Below are positions 44,670 through 55,310 of a stretch of 64,000 bases of DNA, piece by piece (positions within the stretch are counted from its first letter, which is position 1; each line of letters opens with the position of its first letter). Origin of the DNA: Anthostomella pinea. Its lineage: Eukaryota; Ascomycota; Sordariomycetes; Xylariales; Xylariaceae. The position numbers were made by a program, and so were the translations under genes. The stretch lies in assembly GCA_963556695.1 (NCBI GenBank), contig CAUWAG010000020.1, positions 124,001 to 188,000 of the forward strand, given 5' to 3'. The notes under the pieces are model-generated. The model saw only the letters and a list, made by a program, of their open reading frames with translations, had not been told where the DNA came from and did not search any database.

Positions 44670-45503
44670 TTACGCCTCGCTCGGGTCCACCGACGACACC
44701 GCTGGTTTGTCAACTATCCACTCCAGCTGTACATCTCCCTGTATAGTTCTGGCCATTCCGTGCACTCGCCCAATGAGAGGTTCATTGGCATAGCATTTCT
44801 TGGCCATTTCCAACATCGTTATGGCATCCAGGTTACCGATGCTGCCACAGATTAGCGATACTTCACCAACTTCGCCCAGCCGCAGCAACATAGAGGCAAA
44901 AAACTCATGGGAAACAGACGGGAGCTAAGAGATAAAGTGCATTGGGACTTACGAAAAGCTCTGGCTCTCGGCATCTTTGCGTGCAACCCAAAGACCACAG
45001 TCGAGCAGGAGGGCCCACCTCTTGTGAGTATTGTTCTTGGGGCTCACCCACTCAATGATCCAGTTGCCTTTCCTTACGACGCAGGCGAAGTATATGCAAT
45101 CGTCCACGAACGTCTTACTAACTTCTCCGTCGCCCCCATCGGACACTGCCTTGGCTCCAGAGACGTTGCATAACCGCATGTCCGTGTACCCTTCCTCGTG
45201 GAATTGGACGTTCTGATCTTGCAAGAGCTGGTTGGGGTCGGCTCGTGGGAAGGATTGATGGACATTTCGGCTCGTTTCCTCGGTTTCGGCGAAAAAGAGG
45301 ATGATCAAATGTATGTAGTTGCTGGTTGGTATAGTGGGAATCTCCTCTGTCGTCGCTGAGTGGGGTTTGTTGCTTGTGCGTTGTTGCGTGGTCACGTGAC
45401 CCACTTGGGTTGGCATATTGCCCACATCCACCGCAGCTACGCACCACCTCCATTCTTTCCACATAGCAGAAAACCACATCATTGCAGTTTTGGCCTGCAA
45501 CAT
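44670..45503 (-). CDS. hypothetical two-exon protein
   Basis: Exons 45503-44953 and 44841-44670 fit a GTAAGT donor and CAG acceptor in phase (240 aa). The middle reads HEEGYTDMRLCNVSGAKAV, FVDDCIYFACVVRKGNWIIE and LLLDCGLWVARKDAES, with a few spaced Cys. The exon 2 product continues IGNLDAITMLEMAKKC. No domain is recognised. The N-terminus is not a convincing signal peptide; a later start is possible. It sits beside two small-secreted-protein remnants and may be a lineage-specific gene. Confidence 0.35.
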
Positions 45504-46101
45504 GCGTTTAGGAGGGAAGTGAACGTGACGGCCTTGACATGAACATTTATGGAAAAGTACAACTCCTGGTGCGTCGAGTGAATCTTGCAGTGGGAGATGA
45601 ATACAAGAGGCAATGTCCGCTCGCTGTAAGAGACTCGTATTCTCATGACCTCAGGATGCAGATGACCATCTGCTAGGTGGTCATTAGGTGGGCTGCCATG
45701 GTCAGTATGGCATCAACTTTGGCGACCCCGATGACTTCGGATTGTTTGACCAGTGTCTGCAATTGACATGTTTGCAGTACTGATGGTCACGAGTTGGTGT
45801 CGTGTGATACCCCAGCACGCTCATTAGTCACAGGAGGAGTCGAAGAACAAAGAAAGCTGATGTTGGCAAACTTCGAAATCACCAACAACATCAAAAACAT
45901 GCCAGCGCTTTGTCAGTCATGGACCTAGTACCTTGTGATTATCCGGCTGGTCTAGGAGCTGACATTATTATACGTAGAGCCTTGAGATACTATATAGTCC
46001 TGCTCAGGGACGCTGCGAGACAACATCTCACTACAGAAACATTCGAAAGCATCAACTACAACCACAACTCTCGACCACGAACCTCCGAGACGCGAATCAT
46101 A
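45504..46101 (+). promoter_or_regulatory. upstream region of the first small secreted protein, with TATATAG box
   Basis: TATATAG at 45991-45997 is followed by TCCTG, 105 bp before the ATG at 46102. The same box with ACCTG occurs 98 bp before the related gene at 48391. No other gene is supported in this 600-bp stretch. Confidence 0.5.
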
Positions 46102-46471
46102 ATGCAGCTCATCCAGTTCGCCCTGCTCGCCCTCATGGGTATCTTGTACCGATCCTCATACCCCCGATCAGAAAGGCTCCGAGACAGAGACGCAGAAGGC
46201 GGAATCCGCTGGAGTGCAGATAGACTTTTCAGTGGCCCTGGAATGCCTCCATCAGCTCTCCAACGACCTGCTCGCACTATCACCAGGAGGCATGTACGTG
46301 CATAGCTACGACCGCGTCCTTGGGACGGAGTTTACGATGTTGCGTTCAGCCATCAAGAGCGCACCCGACAGCAACTGGACATCTTGTGAATTCGATTTCC
46401 AGATCGCGAAAGTGCCAGCATCTGGTCCCATCTTCATCAGCTCCGCCTTGATCCACGACAAGATCCGATAG
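46102..46471 (+). pseudogene. frameshifted small secreted protein (copy A)
   Basis: The ATG at 46102 opens a short hydrophobic leader (MQLIQFALLALMG), but the rest of the protein-like sequence lies one frame off, beginning near 46138 and ending with a stop at 46469-46471. That frame reads GMYVHSYDRVLGTEF, NWTSCEFDFQIAKVPASGPI and FISSALIHDK, which parallels the copy at 48391. No intron can explain the shift near 46137. It could be a real one-base mutation or a sequence error. Family unknown. Confidence 0.5.
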
Positions 46472-48390
46472 GTGTTTGATCAACCACAAAACACTACCTT
46501 AGTCGAGGGACTGTTCTGGAGTTTCGCACCGAACATGACCGGATATATACATTCGGCTCATATTGAGTATTACATTCGGTTTTATTACTCGCCAAATCAA
46601 AACTCGTCAATGGAGTGACTGTCCCGAGCCAACCAAGTTCAATTCGGGTGATTAGTGGCAGGGACAAGTGCGTGTCGGCGATTGAGGATATTGCATAGAC
46701 ACTGCTGGGCAGGAGGGCTAGGAAGTTGCTCAAGAGTACCACACCGACGGGCCGAAATTTGGAAACATTGGGGGGCAGGTTACACGGATGACAGACGAAG
46801 TAGAGAACAAAGAATCATGTCCATCTCATGGGAAGGGGCCATCAGTTTTCCCTTCACTTCCAGCCTCCTGACACACATTTATTCAGCTTAGATGCATCAA
46901 TACCACCCAATCCTCTCCGGAAAGTCACGATGACATGCCGTAAACCACCAGGAGTCCGTTAGCTCCGAGACATTAGTCATTCGTTCAGTATTTATGCCGG
47001 TGCTGGGCTAGCTTATGCCTATTCCCTGCTTTGTCTTCCTGGAGGGCGACGACGGATTCGCTCTTCCAGTACTCCTAAGAGTAGACTCAACATGGAATGT
47101 CCGGATTCGAACCAGGTACTTGCTGAAGTTGACTAGAGTTATCTGCATTCACTATAGCTCCATTCATTTTGGCCAAGATGGGTGAGCCCTTACATTCAAT
47201 AGCGGTCCCGTGGATGATGTATCAGCTGGAGCTGTTAGCTTAAGAACCATTCACTTGATGTGCAGCGTACCATTCATATTACATTCATACGACCTTCGCA
47301 GCCATAGCCCTCTGTTTATTGATTGTCTGGCTATGCATTCCTTAGGCTCATCCCATATCCTTCATGTTACGGGAGATAGATGCTCGCTACGATTTCGATT
47401 CAGGGGCATGCCCCCCTTTATTTCGCGTTGATCATAGAGCTGCAAAGTTACATAGCGACGGTCTTATCGTACAATTTGTTGCCCTTTCCCCCGGTTAAAG
47501 ATCGGCAGTGTTGTCAAATGCGCAAAGCCATATTGTTGACTGGTTGTTGCTATCTGTAGACTTGGATGATAGCTCATTTCGGCTATTCAACCACTGCGTA
47601 CATATCCCGCCCTTGAGAAGACGTCGCCCGTGTGTGTTGTGACAGCTCCCCTGTTTAGGACATAGGGGGATGTAGCAATACAATTGACCGTAGCATGAGG
47701 AATTTCCCTCTATTTTTCCATCGTCGGCTTGGACTACATCGTGTACTCCAGCAGGGATGGTTCAGGGGTAAGGTGGAGTAAGTTATGCATTGCATTGAGT
47801 GCGCTCCAGCCTACATGTATACACAACGGGTACAGGTTCAACTGACTTCGGGTGGAAAGTTTGCTTGATTGCCAACGATATGTCGAAGGATCAGTACATC
47901 ACCGAACATGTGTTTGTACATGTTTGTCCACAGTGTTTGGTAGGTGGCGAAAGCCACCACTCATGACATGTGTACCAGATATCAAATGGAGAGCCATTCC
48001 CTGGCAAGAGGTTCTCGGTGAATAGCAAGTACTTAATTGGGCATCAAATGGATGGGGTTTCAGACCGAATGGTCAGGCGGTTTATCACAGTTTGGCATTT
48101 TGTCGTACACAAGATCGTTTGCCAACCGAGGAGCTGTCGAGTGACAAAGAAAGCCGTGGATAGCAGACAGACTTCGAGTCACCAACTGCACCAGCCCTGA
48201 TTCAGCCTCGAATGAGCGCTTAAATGTAGTACTGTGTGACTATTCGACCTCCCTATGGACTATACAGGTGTGGATTCAAGTCATGCTATATAGACCTGTC
48301 AATAAGCTCACGCACAGCTGTTCCAAGCCATTCCACACCATCGAACTCCACAATCATCACCTCTACTATCAAACTCCGAATCGACAGAAT
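46472..48390. other. 1.9-kb intergenic region between the two related secreted-protein genes
   Basis: No supported gene. A stretch near 47098-47115 (minus-strand GGTTCGAATCCGG) resembles a tRNA T-arm, but the remaining cloverleaf does not fold. Near the end, TATATAG at 48287-48293 is the likely TATA box of the next gene. Confidence 0.4.
48287..48293 (+). promoter_or_regulatory. TATATAG box of small secreted protein copy B
   Basis: 98 bp upstream of the ATG at 48391, followed by ACCTG, matching the box and flank before copy A. The conserved promoter supports common origin of the two genes. Confidence 0.5.
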
Positions 48391-49031
48391 ATGGTTCTCA
48401 ACACAATGATACTCACTCAACTCATGCTATTCGGCCTGATGGCTCTCCTTGTCACTGGATCATTGGGGTCCAATTTGTTGGAGAGGGCCGTAACACCATG
48501 CTGGCTGGGCAACATCAACGACAACTGCAACGGCCCCGTGTCTGCCAGCCCCAGCGGATCATGTGTTCTGCTCCCAGAGGACCTCTCTGGCACTCATGTA
48601 ATTCCGAGAATCGCCAATTATTCACCGTCCACCTACGGTTCCGGTTCGCCGTTTCCGGTCGGTCCAATCAAGTCGTGTTCCAACAAGCTCGCAGCTGACG
48701 TCCGCGCTTTGTTCCCCGCGGCATCTGGGTCCAAAACTACGACAATACCAACATGAACGAAATCATGCACTCGCTTGTCAGCAATGACGCGAGAAACGCA
48801 ACGTGCACCAAGCCAACCGTCGACTGCAGCTTCCTATTCGCCGTCACGCACCTGCCGCCTTCGGGTCAAATCTACATCAATTCCTCATTCATCAACGAAG
48901 AAATCATTTGGACGCATGATAACTGGAAGGTCAATTCGAATGGATCTCAAAGTGTTTTTGGTATCTATGATCAGGGTATAACGGACCTCATCAATGCGGC
49001 GCAACTCTGGTGGCAGATCAGAGTGTGGTAG
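48391..49031 (+). pseudogene. frameshifted small secreted protein (copy B)
   Basis: From the ATG at 48391, an N-terminal leader (ILTQLMLFGLMALLVTG) and a Cys-containing part (CWLGNINDNCNG, GSCVLLPEDL, IKSCSNKLAADVRALFP) are read until a stop at 48754-48756. The homologous continuation (NYDNTNMNEIMHSL, CTKPTVDCSFLFAVTHLPP, SGQIYINSSFINEEI) is one base off, in the frame ending at 49029-49031. The shift falls in a CCCC run near 48712, where one base appears to be missing. The second half aligns with copy A (SGQIYINSSF against SGPIFISSAL). No family recognised; six or more Cys suggest disulfides in the mature protein. Real decay or an assembly error are both possible. Confidence 0.5.
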
Positions 49032-50529
49032 CGGCAAGGACGCAGATAAGACTGGGCATGTTTCTTTCATGGACCTCCTGGGGCCCTAGGTTGTCGCATT
49101 TGTTGAAGGTTTCACTCATGGGGAAAGTCGAAGGAAGCCAACAACCTCTACGGGTAGACTGTATCGGAGGAGGCTTATGTGTTTTTGAGCGGCGGGGAGA
49201 GGCCTGCAGATATCTTGGGTGCTGTGGTAGAGCAATTACAGTCGATTTCATATCCGACCGTCTGGCAGCTTTCCGACCACTTTCACTACTGAACCCGTGA
49301 AATACCCACACGTGATCCGGTTATCCGGGCTGCGAAGTCGCTGATTTCAATCGAAGACTCCCGGGAAGTCACCTAGGTTTGTCAATATAAGTGTTTACTT
49401 CCGGTTTTATATCATGGTTGAATTTGACAACAATTGTCAGGCCCGTCAGGAACATAGCGGCTTCCCTTCTCACTTACGTGGTGCCGAGACATGCGATTCA
49501 AGGCACACTGGGCTGATATAAGAGCAAATTGACTGAGTATGCGTTCTCCGTGTATGGAACTCCACTGCCTGGGGCGGCAGCCTTACTGACCCCTGGTTGT
49601 GGCATAGGCTGGGGGCCGGAATCATCAGGCCCGGAGAGGAGACGATGGCTCTGACCAAATTGTCAATCCCGTGCCGGTAGTCAGTCTAGTGTGAGGGGTA
49701 TCGTGACAAGGCGCAACATACGCTCTCGAGTTCGCGATGGTGCTATATGGTTTACCAGGTGTCATCGATTACGGAAGACCAGATTCACGGCTGTCAGAGA
49801 TTGTGACATAAGGCGGTATGGTGGAACCACGATCACCAAGAGCCAACATGCGACAGTCAGGCTTGTGCTGAAGTATCAAAGCGGGTATCGCAATCAATTC
49901 ACTACCAGATAATGATTTTCTTTTCGCCTTTGCTACTCGCAACAGTTGGATAACTTACTGCAAAGCGAATACATATGGGTAAGGATGAAGTCTTGATGCA
50001 AGTCACTCGACATGCGTCGAACACAGTTCGCTTCCTCCAGGCTTGTAATACAAGTCCTCCTACGCCTTCCAACGTGGGTTCCAATGTGAGGCGTTCTTGC
50101 CTCCTGGGTATCGTTGCTCTAGCCAGTGTTCCTTAATTCAAGGTTAGGGATGTTGCAAGGAATCCAAGAAAACTTTCATTTTCGACCGTCCTGTTGTTGT
50201 AATCCTTCTATCCAGTCTTGCGACAAAATGAGGCTCGCGGCATACGATAAAATGATCGATTACACGCCACTCTTGTCGGCGAAGACATAGTCGAATATCG
50301 TCCAGCTGTCCGCACACAGGCCCTTCGATCACATCGAGCATCCCAGGAAGGGATGGAACAGGGTCGAGGGCGTGGGTTGGGAAAGAACCGAGGTAACGCT
50401 GGGGGGTTGGTGTTCGTGGCCAGGGATGACCTTGGTAAAGGTCATGCCGTCCATCGGCGTTTTTTAAGGAAACCTAAAGAAATGTGGGAGGGCATCGAGA
50501 GGCGACAGTAGGGATGTGTGACTGACTGC
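49032..50529. other. intergenic, no supported gene
   Basis: About 1.5 kb between copy B and the acidic nuclear protein's 3' end. Open frames are short, overlapping and without motifs. Confidence 0.4.
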
Positions 50530-52309
50530 TCAGATTCTGAGCGGCTCGACATCCGGGACGCTTCTTTGGCGCTTGTGACCAAATTGGGTTTCGGACGACG
50601 CCTTTCTCTTCTGCGATAAGGATGACAACGGGCTGCTGGCCACTTCGGGCATCCGCTTCTGCTTGCGCAAAGGCGAGATGGGGACATTGGTGGTAGCAAG
50701 TCTCCCGGTCTTGATGCCGCGAAGCGTACCCTCGAGCGTCGGCCCAGAAAACGCAAGCGATTCGCGAGTAGCTTTGCTACGGCTAATCAACTGATGGTTC
50801 GCTTGATCTCTGCGAAAAGCGCCGACAAGATTCGAGTTCTGCTCGAAATGGTCGAGCAGCGAGGTCATGTCACTCCCGGAGGTAGTGGGACGTCCGGGAG
50901 TAAGGAAGACGTCGTCACCTTCGTTGTCGTCATTCTCATCTTCGGATGAATCATCAATAGTGAGGAAGTCTTCGAATGTGAGATTGTTCTCTTCTTCGTC
51001 CACGAGTTGGTCACCAGACTCGGATGACTCCTCTATGGTGTTGGTGTCTGGTGTCTGAGAGTACCAGGCTTCCGCAGGACCGACCGCATGGGTATTCATG
51101 AAATCGCCATAGGTGCTAGAGGAGATCATGCCACTCATCATGATGTTGCCAGGATTGCTCAACATAGGAGACGATTGGGTATGACCAAGGAATTCGTCAA
51201 AGTTGAACTGTTCAGGTGACAGATCAAAACCTCTTCCCATGTTTTGGTGGGTGAAGATCATCATCTTGCCCGTCCTGGGGTTGACAATGGCAATGGGCTT
51301 CTTGTAGGATTTGTCGAGGGTGAAGCGTCCAACACGAGGCTGACCACGACGAGGCCTGAGGAGTGTAACAACGTCCGAGTCGGAATCATTCTCCACAACC
51401 TCTCTTCGAGTCTTACGTCGGGGAGGCTTCTCAGGAGGATCTTCTTCGTCGGTAGTGTCACCATCGGCTAGGGGTCGGCCGGTTAGCATGAGTTTGATTG
51501 TCGACCAACCTGAACTTACATTGATACCCGTTGAGGGATTCGTCATCTATTTCAGGTGATGGCGCGGGTGTCGAAACCGCAGTCGACGATAAGTCATGAT
51601 GTGTCATGGGCGTGGCGACAGGGGTGCTATCATCATCTTCCATGGCGTGCATGAGGGCATGGAAATCTGTGCTGGTGTGGTCGACGAGAGCATCGGCACT
51701 AAAAGTGATGCCGTCGCGGTCAGGATCCCAAAATGCATCCAATTCGGAGGAATCGTAGGGGTCGTGGTCGTACTCGATCTCACGACGAAACGAAGGGTCG
51801 AGTGTGCTCTTATCGACAAACAAATCTGGGAAGAAATCATTCCCGATGTCGTCGTCCGTCTCGGTTGAATCGCCGTCCGAAGACTCAGGGACATCAAAAC
51901 GGACACGACGTTGGATGACAGTGTCTCCCTGCTCTTCCTGCTCAATGGCACCCTCGTCGGAGTCAGGCTCAGAGACAATGCCGTTCCAACTTCTGTTCTC
52001 TTCGGCATCGTCATCGTCTCCTTCGGAGTCATCCTCGCCATCATCTTCCTCGTCGTCTCCTTCGTCGTCGTCGTCTTCGACGGGCCGAGGGGAGCTCGGA
52101 ATGCTTTGATGCACTCCATGAGTGAGTATATGCTCCTCCTCGGCCGCGTTTACATCGTCCTCGTTGTCATCTTCAGAATCGCTGATGTCTTCTACGCCGG
52201 AGTAGCCACCGTCGTCGGAGAGGTCCAACGACGACGAGGTGTCGGAACCTCGCCGTTTGGCGACCTTGACGGGTGTGGTCGGGTGCTTCTGTCGTACGTC
52301 TCGGGACAT
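50530..52309 (-). CDS. acidic nuclear protein, CRF1/IFH1-like
   Basis: Exons 52309-51520 and 51467-50530 (575 aa). The start at 52309 (MSRDVRQKH) is chosen over an upstream in-frame ATG at 52624 because the extension is not protein-like. The N-terminal half has KRRGSDTSSSLDLSDDGGYS, long Asp/Glu runs (about residues 70-110), VIQRRVRFDVPES, and the segment DFFPDLFVDKSTLDPSFRRE followed by SSELDAFWDPD, which I associate with the CRF1 domain of IFH1-type transcription regulators. The second half has PRRGQPRVGRFTLDKSYKKP then NPRTGKMMIFT, conserved in ascomycete homologues, and basic patches such as RKQKRMPEV and KRKASSET. IFH1/CRF1 in yeast work with Fhl1 on ribosomal-protein genes; the parallel is an inference. 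Confidence 0.6.
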
Positions 52310-55300
52310 TGTCACGTACAGAGTAGCGTTTGATATGCGTATATGCAGGGGTATACAAGGGTCCGCGGTCTCGGACTCGGGAGTGTGGATATTGAGACAA
52401 ACGGCGGTGAAGCCCGATTGATACTCGGCGGAGCGGAGGAAGGCAGAAATGGGCTCCCGGACCAGATGCTGTAAAACTGATCCGAAAATAGGTGGTCTGC
52501 TAAGTGCAATGTATCCTTTCAATATAAATGGTTCAGGGCGGGCTGCAGAGGCCTCTAGGTACGGGTGAGTAGAGGGTGACGAGAATGGGTACGGAGTGAG
52601 GGATGGGGATAGATGGTGTCGCAAAGCCCAGAGTTCGGGGCTATGTGTGCAATGGTTCTGTCTGATGTTCAGACTCCCGGGTCCCCTTCCGTGGCAGGGA
52701 AGGGCGCAGGACAGTGAGAGTCTGGTTGGCTTCGTCGAGGTCGAATTGATGGTTGAATATCTCGGTGAACTGACGGACTGCGGGACAGGCCCAGGGGGGG
52801 CAAGTCCCGCAGTGGGTGTTTACAGCTCAGCGACGGCCGAAGGCATGATTCTCGACGAAGTGGTAATGGGGTTATTGGACGACAGTATTGACTGTTGTAG
52901 TGCGACTTCGTTGTCTTGGGCTGTGGTGGTGGATTGGTGTTGGAGGGAAAGGAAGAGGAGAGGGAAGAGAATCGAGAATCGAGCCCGGGAAAAATGCACC
53001 ATCGTGGATGGATACGGTAGTCCAATTGCTTGCTGCATGTGCTGCCACCTGCTGCCAATCGCCGGGCGCCTCAACTTTTTTTATTCTTTACTTTTTCTCC
53101 ATGCTCCCGCTTAGGCTTGGTGGGGTCACCCCTGTCACTGCAGGTGCTGCGATGCCCCTCCACGTTTCTGATTCGTCCGTGCGAGAGGTGGAACGAGTCT
53201 TGCCCCGTTTAAGCGATGCGTCACCGCCATTTGGTCTCGACTTCGAGCGCTGGTACCTGCCTGGTGCCAACCCGCTCACTGTAGACCCCGCCACAGTCAC
53301 TACTTACCTACTGTTGCTGCGCCTGTGATTGGTCTTCGGGCAATTTCAACGACTGTCAGTGCGCTCTGCCGCCTGGCCGGCGCTAATTCGAAGCCGCATC
53401 GCAGGCCGGGGCTCAGCCCAACTCCCAGAGCAGAAATCGAGGACGTCCAGAAGTTCAATTTCATCCATCTTCCTCGTCCGCTCCTATTCTGCAAGTGGTC
53501 CTATTGACTTTTTTTGTTTTTAATTTAACAGTCAAAGTGAACGGTCCAGTCTAGATAGACTCATTCTCGTGGACCTAGTTACCCCTTGTGAGTCCGCGCG
53601 AGCCTTCAACACTTCCCATATTGCCTCCTGGTGACTCGCCTTGAGGAGTCATATCTAATTGTGACACACGGAAACCCTTCAAACTTTTTACATACATGCT
53701 CGCGGGTACTGTTAGTCACATGTGAGAGACGGAATAGTCTCAAGTGCGCCCTCATCTCAACAATAATGGAATATGGGATTCGGTCAGGGTAGCTGGTAGC
53801 GAACCCGTCATCTTACGTGCATACAGCGTGAATAGGGGCATATCGTTGCTACTGGCTGATCTCAGCCTGAGGGGTTACTATTTTAGGTTGCATTTCTCCA
53901 AATTCATTGATTATTCGTGCATCGGATGCCGTCTCTCCGGATGTATCTCACCACCTGCAGTCTGGCCAACACCTGAAATGGATCATGACACGCTGAAGTG
54001 GTGCAGGTCCAGATGATGCACCCTTCATTCGGGGTATGTAGATGTTGCAAACACGCCCCCAGTACCCGAGCCCGGTTCGACTTTGGACGAACGACGATTA
54101 TGATACCTACCACAAGGAACCGTTTTTCTTTCGGGAGCTTTGACCTGGACTCCTTCTTCCGATCTCGTTTCACTTGAAGAGATTGACGACACAGATCTTC
54201 GATGAAAGCGGATACCTGGTAGCATACAGACCTTCGGTATGTATTCCGGCCTGTCCCCTCCTGCATTTCAAGAAATGAAAACTCGAACCCCTGCCCTCTT
54301 GCTGTGATTCTTGTTGGTAACTTGGTACAATATGTACATAGCTACATCGAATGTCTCTGCCCCCCTACGATGGTCAGCCTGCATGACATTAGTAGACGCG
54401 AATGAACAGGTGATTGCGAGAGATGCATCTTCATCTACACAATATTACCTTAGTTGGCTGCGCTAAGAAGAGATGGTTTATCTGACTTCGCCGGCGCTGA
54501 GCCAGCCAACTCTGAGGTACATGCAGCTACCTAAGGTAGAACTAAGGTAGATAGCCAGGCAACGAGACCGCTGCAACTTGAAAACATTGAAGTCAATGCC
54601 GTTGCTTGACTCGCACGAACTCTATGTACAGGTCAGGTAGGTGCCTCACTACGTGGGTGGTCTCATCGTGCACAACGAGATGCATTATTCCCGACATTAG
54701 CCTCGTGTTGTCCTACTGGAGTAAGTGTACACGTGCTTGGTGTGTGACGAGGGTGAATTCCACGTAACAGAGTGAAAGGAGCTGAAGGTCATCATGAAGC
54801 ACGATGAAGACGACTTCGCGTACTTCATCGCTAGATGAGTAAGATCAAATGTTTTGTTGTGGTCGAAAAGTTGACAGTTGAAGCTGTATATACATGTAGT
54901 AAGCATCTGTGCCTCTGACGTTGAGTTGGAGAATGCAGGGGCCATGGATGCCAGAAGTGGATGCAGGATGCAAGTATCCGCAATCCATCGCGGGGCACGA
55001 AGCCACGTTGGAACGTCCATCAGCCCCATCCACTTCGCTGTGGCTGGGTAAGCTTAGCTTGGCTCTCGTTGCCGATGAAACGGGAAGCTGCAGCCACAAG
55101 TTACAAAGTAAACATACAGATTGCATTCATCCAATCCACCTTCGCACTCGAGTCACTGACTTGCACTGATACTTCGACTTGCATCGTACCTCCTCGGTTT
55201 CTGTCTTCCTGTGTGTAACTGCATGCTTCTAACCTTCGAGTCCTCGGTCCTTGATCACCTCTAGACTTGTCGCATTCACAGTCGCATTCCGCTGTCAACA

Positions 55301-55310
55301 ATCCATCCTT
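52310..55310. other. 3-kb intergenic region
   Basis: No supported gene. The portion just upstream of 52309 antisenses several frames (52596-53114 plus, 52669-53058 minus) that lack domains. The sequence from 53500 to 55300 contains only short, motif-free frames. It includes the divergent promoters of the acidic nuclear protein (minus) and the kinesin (plus). Confidence 0.4.

Noticed and set aside
47085..47150. Possible minus-strand tRNA (GGTTCGAATCCGG T-arm-like motif; GAATG/CATTC acceptor pairing)
   Set aside because: Only about 60 nt between the pairing ends, no D-arm and no standard anticodon stem-loop; at best a degraded tRNA-derived fragment. tRNAscan-SE would settle it.
52596..53114. 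172-codon plus-strand frame upstream of the acidic nuclear protein
   Set aside because: Low-complexity, overlaps opposing frames of equal quality; more likely promoter and 5' leader of the minus-strand gene.
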